Below, piece after piece: positions 1 through 8,226 of a DNA stretch of 24,983 nt (the stretch's first letter is position 1; each line of letters opens with the position of its first letter). The notes under the pieces were generated by a model that saw only the letters and a list, made by a program, of their open reading frames with translations, was not told the DNA's origin and made no database searches. The position numbers and the translations under genes are program-made. The DNA comes from Bacteroidales bacterium (GTDB lineage: Bacteria; Bacteroidota; Bacteroidia; Bacteroidales; Bacteroidaceae): the NCBI GenBank assembly GCA_004555245.1, contig SFIS01000047.1, positions 1 through 24,983 on the forward strand, in the 5' to 3' direction.

Positions 1-250
1 TGGCAACCAGCCTTTAGGCTGGTAAAAGTTGTTTTTGTTGTTGTCAACAGACAACATAGAGTTCACAATCAGACCGTTGTTCCTGTTGTCTCTGTTGTCA
101 TAAAAACCAAAGCGCGACAATTACAAACATGAACTTCAGAATTAGGATATTCAATTTTTGTACATCAAACTGTACACCCTAATTATCAAGGTACTGTCTT
201 CCAGACAGTCACCCCATGCCATATAACCCCGGGACTGCGTCCCGGGCTAC
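1..250. repeat. Series of short palindromes
   Basis: This gene-free stretch holds a chain of near-perfect hairpins with 7-8 bp stems and 2-5 base loops but unrelated stem sequences. They are ACCAGCCT/AGGCTGGT at 6-23, TGTTGTC/GACAACA at 39-56, ACTGTCT/AGACAGT at 193-209 and CCCGGGA/TCCCGGG at 228-246. None is followed by a clear U-tract, so they do not read as terminators. The same geometry recurs in the repeats further right. They resemble REP-type extragenic palindromes, but that is inference. Confidence 0.55.
111..160 (+). repeat. 50-bp long-range direct repeat, left copy
   Basis: This 50-base segment starts AGCGCGACAATTACAAAC and ends TATTCAATTTTTG. It is found again at 24851-24900 in the same orientation with one mismatch (A at 144 here, T at 24884 there). 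Sequence outside the 50 bases differs on the downstream side. At this copy no TAnnTTTG -7 element follows, so it does not look like a working promoter here. It is probably a dispersed repeat of this genome. Confidence 0.85.
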
Positions 251-289
251 GACCGCTACGCTTAGTATAGCCTTACAGGCTATTCCCCC
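248..289 (-). repeat. Inverted copy of the 55-bp repeat unit
   Basis: Read on the minus strand, this 42-base segment matches the core of the tandem repeat at 351-542 with two mismatches. It includes the palindrome ATAGCCT-GTA-AGGCTAT and the following ACTAAGCG. It faces the tandem copies, so the block has an inverted-repeat layout like that of bacterial interspersed mosaic elements. Confidence 0.75.
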
Positions 290-350
290 GCACACAAACC
301 TCCAACATACATCCACTCGCACGGACCAGCCTGGACTCACGCGATGACCA

Positions 351-542
351 GCCTGTAAGGCTATACCAAGCAAAGCGGTCGGAGCCTGTACGCGTGAGGG
401 GAATAGCCTGTAAGGCTATACTAAGCGAAGCGGCCGTAACATATCGCGTGAAGGAGACCAACCTGTAAGGCTATACTAAGCGAAGCGGCCGTAACATATC
501 GCGTGAGGGGGAATAGCCTGAAAGGCTATACTAAGCGAAGCG
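351..542 (+). repeat. 55-bp tandem repeat, four units
   Basis: Units begin at 351, 406, 461 and 516, an exact 55-base period; the fourth is truncated at about 542. The unit opens with the hairpin GCCT-GTA-AGGC (extended to ATAGCCT/AGGCTAT where AT precedes it) and continues ACTAAGCGAAGCGGCCG. Units 2 and 3 are almost identical, while unit 1 has diverged in the middle. A degenerate half unit lies just upstream, near 325-350. The period is not a multiple of three and the open frames across it are short, so it is non-coding. There are no spacers, so it is not a CRISPR array. Confidence 0.85.
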
Positions 543-1408
543 TGTCGGATTTGCTTGCAATCTGAGCCAAAGGCGAAGAACACGGGGGCGAAGCCCTCGG
601 AAAAAGTCGTGCCCGTACGGCTGCCTGGAACCAACGGTCACTGACCAACGGGAGGTAATGGCAGTACCTCGCCATTACAATGACCGACACAAAACTACTG
701 TCTTCAGAACGTATAACGGGACCGCAACAGCACCTTACACAATGCGAGGAGTTGCGACTGCAAACCGACAATATGTCACGAAACACCGCCTGAAACCGAC
801 ATCACGGCTTGCATACGTTTTAACATTTCCTTTCTTGCCAAAACGTAAAAAAGATGTGCGCTGCACCACTCTGGACCATGAAAAACTCTCTCCGGCAGGG
901 CAAGACAGACTATTTCGGCACGCAAGGTTGACTATCTGACGAGACAAAACAGTCTGTTTGACAGCACTAACTTGACTATTTGAGACCACTAAAGGCTCTA
1001 TTCATGACCCTCAAACGTCTTGTTTTGCATACAGAAAAACTCTTTTCAGACCACCCTCTTTTACAACACACTGTCAATCAACAGATTACACAAACCTCAA
1101 ATTCAGAGCCCAGAGAAGTGCGAAGCAGTGCCCCGTGATTTACAACGCACGTATTCCGCATTTTAACAATAGTTAATTCTGACACTTTGCAAATACGCGT
1201 TTACACGCATCATTAGTAATTTTTGTGTAACTACACACTTTTTACGAATGGATAATGATAAATCCCAAATTCTGATCTTTTGGTATTGAACTTGAAGATG
1301 TTTAAGAGAAACAGGATCACAGGGCAACTGTCCTGCAAATGATTACAGACGTGCGGAAGCAGAAGATGGCTGTGGCTTCTCTGTCGCCGGCAGTGCCAGA
1401 CGCAGAAA
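543..1408. other. Intergenic stretch without a supported gene
   Basis: No convincing gene is seen. Open frames are short (under 95 codons), lack recognisable motifs and overlap on both strands. From about 1000 the sequence becomes AT-rich and resembles ordinary intergenic DNA. At 652-678 two mutually exclusive hairpins overlap: GAGGTA/TACCTC (652-657 with 665-670) and GTAATGGC/GCCATTAC (655-662 with 671-678). A small hairpin GGGC-GAA-GCCC lies near 586-596. The function of these is unknown. Confidence 0.5.
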
Positions 1409-1446
1409 GGGCAGCATATCAGTCTGGGGCGACTGACATACTGCCC
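1409..1446 (-). terminator. Putative terminator of the SusCD cluster
   Basis: GGGCAG at 1409-1414 pairs with CTGCCC at 1441-1446, and an inner CAGTC/GACTG stem continues the helix. On the minus strand the stem is followed by TTTCT. It lies 50-90 bases past the stop of the last gene of the cluster. A second small hairpin (GACGC/GCGTC, 1468-1482) sits between. The short U-tract makes the call moderate. Confidence 0.45.
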
Positions 1447-1496
1447 TTCGAGATTATATCTGACGGCGACGCTTCATGCGTCTGTCATGCCGACAA

Positions 1497-2525
1497 TCAG
1501 TTCTGGCGGAACTTCTTGCCGCCCTTTATCACTACACCCTTGTAAGAAGCGCTGACTGCCTGACCTGCAAGGTTGTAAGCCGGAGCGTCCGCTGACGAGT
1601 CAACAGTGACGTTTGAGATGCCGGCAGCGTCGCCTGTCTCAAGCCAGAAGCGCTCGATAGCCATGAGGCGCGCGTTCTTGCAAGCGTAATAGAGGCGTAC
1701 CGTGTTCTTGCCTGTAAGTTTCAGGCCTCCTTCTGGAAGAACGGCGAAAGCTTTAGAAGGAGAAGTACTTGCAAGTGTACCAGGCTGCTCAATATTGTCG
1801 CGTACAACCCATCCGGAGATTTCTCTTACACCAGTGGTCGTGATGTATGCTGAGTTGGCATTCTGCCACTGCGCCTTTGATTCATCAGTAGAGTTGCAGT
1901 TACCCATCTTTGCGTTTCCGGAGAAGTATTTCTGGTTGCCGGCCTCGTCATAGATGGCGATAGCCCAGATGAAGTTCTGGTTTGAAGCACAGTTGAAGGC
2001 GATGCCTGTGACGTTGAGCTCCTTGCCTGCTGCCACATCAACGGCGAAACCAATCCAACGGTCTGGAGCTGTGCCAATAAGATCCCAAGTCTCGTTAACT
2101 TCAAGGTCCTCACCACCAGCAGGGTTCGGTTTCGTCCAGACAGCCTTTGGGTCGGCATCTTCACCGGTAAGAGAAGAAGAATATACGAGAGCATCGTCAG
2201 TAGTGCCCACGCCCCATACCTCTGCGTTATATGCAAAGTTTCCACCGAAGCTTCCGGCATTGTAGTGAGAGGTAATTCTGTCCACATTTGGATAATTAGC
2301 CTTTACCTCAAGGTATGAGAGCGCCATGCCGTTCTGCTTTGTAACTGTAGCGTTCTCGTCCTGATAGTAACCGAAGTCATAAGAACCATCGCCAAGATCT
2401 GTGGGTCCGCAAATCTGCTTCTCTGCCTTCATTGTTTCAGTATCGGCATATAAGCCGTATTTTGCCTGTGCACTTGCGCTGAGCGCTGCAACAAGTGCTA
2501 AAGAGAGTGTAAAGATTTTTTTCAT
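1497..2525 (-). CDS. Secreted protein of the SusCD cluster, family not recognised
   Basis: This is a 342-residue protein with a type I signal peptide (MKKIFTLSLALVAALSASAQA, cleavage near residue 21) and no lipobox cysteine. The mature part is rich in Gly, Asn, Trp and Tyr, as in beta-sandwich extracellular proteins, but I recognise no named domain. The last 30 residues contain YNLAGQ followed by KGVVIKGGKK. This resembles the C-terminal tails common on secreted Prevotella and Bacteroides proteins, which are related in pattern to type IX sorting tails; that is inference. It is the third gene after SusC and SusD, the place where surface glycan-binding SusE/SusF-type lipoproteins usually lie. 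A binding role for the SusCD substrate is therefore possible, but an outer-membrane anchor is not evident. A large hairpin separates it from susD. Confidence 0.8.
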   Translation of the reverse strand: MKKIFTLSLALVAALSASAQAKYGLYADTETMKAEKQICGPTDLGDGSYDFGYYQDENATVTKQNGMALSYLEVKANYPNVDRITSHYNAGSFGGNFAYNAEVWGVGTTDDALVYSSSLTGEDADPKAVWTKPNPAGGEDLEVNETWDLIGTAPDRWIGFAVDVAAGKELNVTGIAFNCASNQNFIWAIAIYDEAGNQKYFSGNAKMGNCNSTDESKAQWQNANSAYITTTGVREISGWVVRDNIEQPGTLASTSPSKAFAVLPEGGLKLTGKNTVRLYYACKNARLMAIERFWLETGDAAGISNVTVDSSADAPAYNLAGQAVSASYKGVVIKGGKKFRQN

Positions 2526-2561
2526 AATGTTTCTGTTTTTAAGTTATTGTATCTGGTTGAA

Positions 2562-2640
2562 AGGTTGACAAGTAAACAAGATGTAGGTTCTGACGCCACA
2601 AGGCAGTGGAGGCAAGCCCGACATGTTTACCTGTCAACCT
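2562..2640. repeat. Large inverted repeat between SusD and the third gene
   Basis: AGGTTGACA (2562-2570) pairs with TGTCAACCT (2632-2640), and GTAAACA (2572-2578) with TGTTTAC (2624-2630). An A-C mismatch separates the two, giving a 17-position stem around a loop of about 45 bases. It fills most of the 127-base gap between the susD stop and the next start. Read on the minus strand no strong U-tract follows, so it looks more like an mRNA-stabilising or processing hairpin, or a regulator-binding inverted repeat, than a terminator. Confidence 0.7.
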
Positions 2641-2652
2641 GAGGAAATAGGG

Positions 2653-4539
2653 TTAGTTTCTCACGTATGGGTCATAGCCCGGGTTCTGTCCGAACTCCTC
2701 CGCATTCTGCAGCTTGTCGAGGAAGGTGTTAGGGATAGGCCAGAGGGTGTGATATTCCTGACGGCAGTCGTCGCCCGCCATTGACGGGTTGCGGCCCAAG
2801 ATTGTAGCGGCGAACTTGCCCTGCGGACCGAGGATGCGCTTGAGGTCGAACCAGCGGAGCCACTCGCCGCAGAGCTCGCGTGCGCGCTCTTCAAGAATCC
2901 AGTCGATGGTCATGTCTGACGCCTTTACCTGTGCCTCGGAGAGATTGTGGCCGGGACGTACGACACGGGCGTTGCGAATCTCCTTGTTGATGAGGGTGGC
3001 TGCCTCGGCGGTTCTGCCAAGGGCTATCATACACTCGGCGGCGACGAGCGGCATCTCGGCATAACGTATTACGGGCACGTCGCCAAAGCCGAACTGACCG
3101 TTGGGAGCGGCGAGGAGGAAGGTGCCGTTAGGGTCGCGGTCCCAGATGCGATATTTCATGAAGCGCGGGAAGGACTCTGCAATATACGTTGTCGTGTTAG
3201 GATCGAGATCCGGATACTTGGAATTCGGATTGCGAACCTTCGCGCCGCCGTAAGAGTTGACAGCCTCTGTCTTGTAGAGCTTGTCGATATCGACAGTAGC
3301 GATGCCCTTTGCCGTGTATGCGTCCTCCTCTTCTTGCGAGAGGCTCTTGTTGGTGAAGTAGAGCACGGTCTTGTCCTTGGTAACCTTCTTGCCTACAAGG
3401 CCAGGGAGATTATACTTGCCCGCCTGATCGGCATTCCACGTGAAGCCGCGGGGAGCATTCTCCGGGAACTCCTCCTGGAAGATGGCGTCGTAGCGTGCGT
3501 CCCAATCCTGCCACAGCTTCATGAAGTAGTAGGTAGGCATCATGAGGCGGCCTTCTGAAGGATACTCCCAGGATGTGGCGGTGTTCGTGATGCCGGCGTT
3601 GCCCACAAGCGACGGAGAGAAATAGCGATAGACGCGGTTTGGCTTGGAATCGGCGTCGAGCGAGGCGTTGCTGGAGAATGTTGTCACCCAGAGGAACTCG
3701 GTGTTTGTCTTGTTGTTCTTCGCCTGCCAGATCTCGTCGTAGGTGTTGTAGAGCTTGATGCCGAGAGACGACTTGTTGTTGATGACATCATTGGCAGCGG
3801 CGAGAGCCTGCTCGTAGAATGCGTTCTGCTCTGCACTGCCCTGCGCCTCATACTGCGCACGGGTGAGGAGGACACGGGCAAGGAGGGCCTTGGCGGCTTT
3901 CTGTGTCGAGCGGCCTACGTCTCCGTTGTAAGGATTTACGGGGAGGAGGGATGCGGCAGACTTTGCGTCGGGGATAATCACCTCGTCGTAAATCTGCTTT
4001 GCCGGCGTGCGGTAGGCGGTGAAGACAGCAGCCGAGGTCTCCTCCGTGCGCATCTCGATGTCGCCGAAGAACTCGACGAGCCACCAGTAGCAGTAGGCTC
4101 TCATGAAACGCGCCTCGCCCTCGAAGCTGGATGCCTGGGCCTCGGAGAGACCTATACAGTCCGGCAGACGGTTGATGACGGCGTTGCAGTCGTTGATGTT
4201 GTCATAGACGCGGTTCCACACGTTGGCTATCTGGCCGCGGTCGCCCTGAAGGTTGACGCAGCGGGTGAGCTGCATGCCGTATTCGTAGCCGCCGGCACGG
4301 TTCTGCCAGATATCGCCGGAGCCCTCCATGTAAAGGACAGGGTCCTCACGGCCGTAGTATTTCCAGCGGAAGTTGTAATACATCTGGTTTACGAGGTTCT
4401 CCATGCCTTGAGGAGTGGCAAAGACCTCGTTGGCGCCTTCGGCTGACGGATTGTACTCGTCGAGGCCACAAGACTGGAGGGTGAAAGCGGCAGCGGACGC
4501 AACCATGGCACCCATGATATATTTATTGAAAATCTTCAT
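2653..4539 (-). CDS. SusD/RagB-family nutrient-binding outer-membrane lipoprotein
   Basis: This 628-residue protein is the surface lid and binding partner of the SusC channel encoded just upstream. The N terminus is a lipoprotein signal peptide with lipobox LQSC; Cys24 would be lipidated. The body is of normal length for a large SusD/RagB protein. It carries the C-terminal family signature at about residues 550-568 (EERARELCGEWLRWFDLKR). The start gives an intact signal peptide and lies 55 bases after the SusC stop, so the two are surely co-transcribed. The substrate cannot be read from sequence, and no glycoside hydrolase, sulfatase or protease is encoded nearby. The family call is firm; substrate class (glycan or peptide) is open. 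Confidence 0.95.
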   Translation of the reverse strand: MKIFNKYIMGAMVASAAAFTLQSCGLDEYNPSAEGANEVFATPQGMENLVNQMYYNFRWKYYGREDPVLYMEGSGDIWQNRAGGYEYGMQLTRCVNLQGDRGQIANVWNRVYDNINDCNAVINRLPDCIGLSEAQASSFEGEARFMRAYCYWWLVEFFGDIEMRTEETSAAVFTAYRTPAKQIYDEVIIPDAKSAASLLPVNPYNGDVGRSTQKAAKALLARVLLTRAQYEAQGSAEQNAFYEQALAAANDVINNKSSLGIKLYNTYDEIWQAKNNKTNTEFLWVTTFSSNASLDADSKPNRVYRYFSPSLVGNAGITNTATSWEYPSEGRLMMPTYYFMKLWQDWDARYDAIFQEEFPENAPRGFTWNADQAGKYNLPGLVGKKVTKDKTVLYFTNKSLSQEEEDAYTAKGIATVDIDKLYKTEAVNSYGGAKVRNPNSKYPDLDPNTTTYIAESFPRFMKYRIWDRDPNGTFLLAAPNGQFGFGDVPVIRYAEMPLVAAECMIALGRTAEAATLINKEIRNARVVRPGHNLSEAQVKASDMTIDWILEERARELCGEWLRWFDLKRILGPQGKFAATILGRNPSMAGDDCRQEYHTLWPIPNTFLDKLQNAEEFGQNPGYDPYVRN

Positions 4540-4594
4540 TGTATGTCTGATTTTTATGATGTGAGTAGTGCGGGGAAAAACACTCGTTGGTTCT

Positions 4595-7500
4595 TTAGAA
4601 GTTCAGGTTGACACCGAAAGTGAAGCTGCGCTGGTTGCCTTCCGGATCCCAGCCCTTCTGGAAGTCGCTCTTCACCCAATACAACGGGTCGTTTACCGTA
4701 GCATATACGCGAACCTTCGAGAGGCCGACAGTCTTCAGGAGAGACTTCGGGAGTGTGTAGCCCACTGTGACGCGCTTCAGCTTGATGAACGAGTTGTCGG
4801 CATACCAGATTGCCTGATAACCGGTGTAGTCGTAGAAGTTGCGTCCCTTGTAGGCTCCGGGAAGGAGGGCGTCCTCGTTTGTGCCTGCTACCCAATAGTC
4901 CATATTCGCATACTTGCCGCCGTTGGTAGGAGTGTAGGCACCCATGCGGTTCTCTGCCCACTGGCCGAAGCGTGCATAGAAATAGAGGTTCACATCAAAG
5001 TTGCCAATCGTGAAATCGTTGTTGAAGCCGGCAAACCATGTAGGAGAGGTAGAGCCGATATACTGCACATCGTCGGTCTGCGAGATGGTGTAAGGATTGT
5101 CCTTGGTGTACTGGACGATGTTTCCGTCCTTGTCTGCCTTCTCATAAACGCCGTCAGAAACCTTGCGCATTCCCGGGATATCGACGTGAACGTCGCCCGG
5201 CTTCTGGTTGAAGATAGCGGCCTCGTCAGCCTCGCTGGTCTTCCAGATACCGATATACTTGAATGTCAGGAACGACTTGATAGGATGACCGAGCATAAGC
5301 GTGTTCTTCTCCTTCTCCGTGCCTATCGTGATGTCTGTGCCGTCAACGAGGTCTTCGATCTTCTCGGAGTTGGCAGAGAAGGTGAGAGAAGAGTTCCACT
5401 GGAAGTTCTTCTTTACGATATTACGCGTGTTGACGGTGAACTCGACACCCGTGTTGCGTGTAGAACCGATGTTGGTATATGTAGCGTACTTTCCGTCCAT
5501 ACCTGCTGACGTAGGCAGAGAGCGGAGGAGGATAAGGTCAGTGGTCTTGGTGTAGTACCAGTCGAAGACTACATTGATGCGGTTGCGGAGGAAGGAAGCG
5601 TCGAAGCCAAGGTCGAAAGTGGTGGATTTCTCCCATTTTGTGTCCTTGTTGGCAACAACATAGTAGCCCGAGCCGTTCTTGTCGAGAGTACCGAGGATAT
5701 AGCGGTTGGCCGCATTATCCTGGAAGCCGAACGACCAGTTGGCGAAGGTGACGCCGGACTGTGTGCCGTAGATGCCGATACCGGCGTTGCCCGTCACACC
5801 GTATGTGGCGCGAATCTTGAGGTCGTCAAGCCAGTTGCCCTTAACCTTCTCCATCCATGCCTCGTCGGTGATACGCCATGCGAGGGCAGCAGAAGGGAAC
5901 CAGTCCCACTTGTGTCCGTCGGCAAGACGGCTCGCACCGTCGCGGCGGAGAGAGGCGGTGAAGAGATAGCGGCTCTTCCAGTCGTAAGAGACACGACCGG
6001 CATAAGAGAAAGTCTGGCTCTGCTCATAACCGCTTGAATGGACTGAAGAGCCGTCCTCGCCGTCGTTGCTGCTGAGATTCCACCAGAGATTGCTTGCCAA
6101 AGTCTGGCCCTTGGAGGTTGCCGAGAGGAAGTCGCTCGTCTTGCGGCTCCATGTGGTGAGGAGTGTGACACCGAGGTGATGGTCTTTCGGAAGCTGGACG
6201 AAATTATAAGTCAGGACGTTGTTCCATTCAAGATAGAGGCCTGAGCTCTTTGTCATCGTAGCGGTGCTCTTCTGGCCTGTCTTCTCAAGATTGGCAGACT
6301 GGCTGGCATCGATGTAGTCGCCCACAGAAGAGTTGGTGATGTGAGCGTTGAGCTGCGAGCGGAAAGTGAGGCCTTCGATAGGATGGATGTCGAGATAGCC
6401 GTTGGCAATGACGTTTGTGCCGTAGGATTCACGCTTGTAGAGATAGTTGCCGTTGTTGTCGATGAGAGGATTGACATACTCGTCGGCAGCGAGAGGACGC
6501 TCGACAAGCTCATTGCCTATAGAATAGGTTTCTGTCTCCGCGTCATACACACCGTAGGGCGAACCGAGCTCCATGCCTGTCGTGGCGGCTTTCTCGTAAG
6601 GCGAGTTGCCGGCACGGTTGTGTGTCAGCTGGAAGTCAACGCCGGCAGAAATCCAGTCATACAACTTATGGTCGATGTTTGCACGGAGGACATAGCGGTC
6701 GGTGCCGTTGCCTTCCTTCCACTTGTTGCCGTTGCTGGCATATCCGAGAGAGAAACGTGCCGAGGTCTTGTCCGTGCCGCCGGAGAGGGTCACGGTGTGC
6801 TTCGTGCTCCAGGTAGCGGATTTCTGAAGGAGGTCCTCATAGTTTGTCCACGCTCCTGCCTTGTAGGCTGCATAAGCCTCGTTCGACGAGAAGAGGAGGC
6901 GGTCGTCAGCTGCACTCGACCACTGTCCGGCAGCGACGGCAGCGTCCTTTGCTGCGTTATAGTAGTTGTCGCCGGAACGATAGTCGGGATGGTCGGGGCG
7001 CATGGCGGCGGAAACGGAGCCGCTGTAAGAGATGGCCATTCTGCCCTTCTCCGCTTTCTTCGTTGTCACGATGATGACACCGTTGGCACCCTGCGAACCA
7101 TAGATGGCTGTTGAGGAGGCATCCTTCAGCACGTCAACGGATTCGACGTCCTCGGGGTTGATGTCGCCGAGCGAACCGCCCTGCACACCGTCGATGATGA
7201 CGAGCGGGTCGTTCTTACCGTTGATGGAGCGGTTACCGCGGATGCGCAGCTCACCGTCGTTAACGTCAAGACCGGAGATGCGGCCCTGAAGCGCAGATGT
7301 CACATCAGAGGTGGGTGCCTGAAGGATTGCGTCAGACTTTATCTGTGCCACTGAACCTGTAACGTCGCGTTTCTTTACCGTGCCGAAACCAATCACAACG
7401 ACTTCTTCCATCATCTGCGAATCGGGTTTCAGCTGAATCTTCATGCCGTCCTGGGCTGCCACTATCTGTGTGAGATAACCCACATACGAGAGTTCAATCT

Positions 7501-7774
7501 CTGCACCGGGCTTGGCGTTGAGGGTGAAATTGCCGTCGAGGTCGGTGATGGTGGCTGTCTGCGTGCCTTTCAATCGCACGGTGACACCAATGAGCGGCTC
7601 ACCAAACTCATCTACAACATTTCCCTTGACTTGGCTTTGCTGAGCGACAGCCTGAACACGATAGGCATAGGCATCGTTGCCGGCAGACATCGTCTGAGGC
7701 ATAACCAGGGCTGCAAATCCAGCTACTGCCAGCGCTCGGAGAGCCTGGTCAGCAATAGTCTTGTTTCTTTGCAT
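4595..7774 (-). CDS. SusC/RagA-family TonB-linked outer-membrane transporter
   Basis: This 1059-residue protein is the outer-membrane beta-barrel that imports oligomeric nutrients with its SusD partner, powered by TonB. After a signal peptide (about residues 1-31) comes a carboxypeptidase-regulatory-like domain at about 48-118 (KGNVVDEFGEPLIGVTVRLK). Next are a TonB-box-like segment MEEVVVIGFG at 122-131 and the plug domain at about 135-245, with DPLVIIDGV and TAIYGSQGANGVIIVTTKK. The barrel fills the rest and ends in the expected terminal Phe (VNLNF). There is no N-terminal STN domain, so direct anti-sigma signalling of the FecA type is not expected. It is the first gene of a three-gene cluster. 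The upstream region has -7-like elements but no good -33, which suggests activator control. Confidence 0.96.
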   Translation of the reverse strand: MQRNKTIADQALRALAVAGFAALVMPQTMSAGNDAYAYRVQAVAQQSQVKGNVVDEFGEPLIGVTVRLKGTQTATITDLDGNFTLNAKPGAEIELSYVGYLTQIVAAQDGMKIQLKPDSQMMEEVVVIGFGTVKKRDVTGSVAQIKSDAILQAPTSDVTSALQGRISGLDVNDGELRIRGNRSINGKNDPLVIIDGVQGGSLGDINPEDVESVDVLKDASSTAIYGSQGANGVIIVTTKKAEKGRMAISYSGSVSAAMRPDHPDYRSGDNYYNAAKDAAVAAGQWSSAADDRLLFSSNEAYAAYKAGAWTNYEDLLQKSATWSTKHTVTLSGGTDKTSARFSLGYASNGNKWKEGNGTDRYVLRANIDHKLYDWISAGVDFQLTHNRAGNSPYEKAATTGMELGSPYGVYDAETETYSIGNELVERPLAADEYVNPLIDNNGNYLYKRESYGTNVIANGYLDIHPIEGLTFRSQLNAHITNSSVGDYIDASQSANLEKTGQKSTATMTKSSGLYLEWNNVLTYNFVQLPKDHHLGVTLLTTWSRKTSDFLSATSKGQTLASNLWWNLSSNDGEDGSSVHSSGYEQSQTFSYAGRVSYDWKSRYLFTASLRRDGASRLADGHKWDWFPSAALAWRITDEAWMEKVKGNWLDDLKIRATYGVTGNAGIGIYGTQSGVTFANWSFGFQDNAANRYILGTLDKNGSGYYVVANKDTKWEKSTTFDLGFDASFLRNRINVVFDWYYTKTTDLILLRSLPTSAGMDGKYATYTNIGSTRNTGVEFTVNTRNIVKKNFQWNSSLTFSANSEKIEDLVDGTDITIGTEKEKNTLMLGHPIKSFLTFKYIGIWKTSEADEAAIFNQKPGDVHVDIPGMRKVSDGVYEKADKDGNIVQYTKDNPYTISQTDDVQYIGSTSPTWFAGFNNDFTIGNFDVNLYFYARFGQWAENRMGAYTPTNGGKYANMDYWVAGTNEDALLPGAYKGRNFYDYTGYQAIWYADNSFIKLKRVTVGYTLPKSLLKTVGLSKVRVYATVNDPLYWVKSDFQKGWDPEGNQRSFTFGVNLNF

Positions 7775-7859
7775 AAGTCTGTGTTTTAGTGATAGTATAT
7801 TTAAGTGTTTCGATCTTGAATCAAAAAAGAATGTGTTGACCTTAGTTAATTAGTCATTG

Positions 7860-7919
7860 CAAAAATATAAAAAATATATAACAGCAGGTGTATCTTGCGT
7901 ATTATCTTAACCAAAATTA
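7860..7919 (-). promoter_or_regulatory. Candidate -7 elements upstream of susC
   Basis: On the minus strand TATTTTTG (7860-7867) and TAATTTTG (7912-7919) both match the Bacteroidota -7 consensus TAnnTTTG. Neither has a clear TTTG 19-21 bases upstream. They would give leaders of roughly 80 or 130 bases. A missing -33 fits a promoter that needs a regulator, as many SusCD promoters do; this is inference. Confidence 0.4.
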
Positions 7920-8113
7920 ACCACTTGGGGCGGTTTTATTGAGATTTCGCCATTTTTTTCTTATATTTTTCCGAGTGTTATAGTGTTTGTCATACATTTC
8001 TGTCTTGCATGACTGGCGTCTTCTACAGCTGACGGGGAGATTCATCTGTGTCTGCCGGCACTCTCGCAAAAGACATACGGGCTGCACTCTCCTGACCTGC
8101 GCACGAGATACGG
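7920..8113. other. Gene-free stretch between susC promoter and rnc terminator
   Basis: Together with the flanking promoter and terminator this belongs to the 452-base gap 7775-8226. No gene is supported: open frames of about 60 codons on both strands overlap the terminator hairpin and show no motif. No transcription factor, ECF sigma or anti-sigma gene is present where a SusCD regulator might be expected. Confidence 0.5.
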
Positions 8114-8168
8114 AAGAAGGCAGGAAACGGCTGTCGGGACTGCCCCGGCTTCCGTTTCCTGCCTTCTT
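8114..8168 (-). terminator. Terminator-like hairpin after rnc
   Basis: A perfect 17-bp stem pairs 8114-8130 with 8152-8168; its arms carry GGCAGGAAACGG and CCGTTTCCTGCC. The loop contains a smaller CGGG/CCCG pairing. It starts about 58 bases past the rnc stop and is the likely 3' end of the acpP-fabF-rnc transcript. The tract after the stem on the minus strand is only CTTCTTCC, so termination may be weak or the hairpin may act in 3'-end protection. Confidence 0.5.
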
Positions 8169-8226
8169 GTTGTAATGTTTAATAGTGTTGCGTCTGTCAG
8201 ACAGTAGTGTACGACGGATTGAGAAA

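Noticed and set aside
351..542. Possible CRISPR array
   Set aside because: The 55-base units are directly tandem with no variable spacers, and no cas gene is present.
658..939. 93-codon open frame as a small gene
   Set aside because: It begins inside a hairpin, overlaps an equally long frame on the other strand, has no motif and no promoter of the local type.
1265..1275. Eleven-base match to the reverse complement of part of the 50-bp repeat
   Set aside because: Flanking bases do not match and an 11-base AT-rich match is expected by chance in a window of this size.
1339..1545. 68-codon open frame as a small gene
   Set aside because: It spans the putative terminator and the 3' end of the convergent secreted-protein gene, so it is a shadow.
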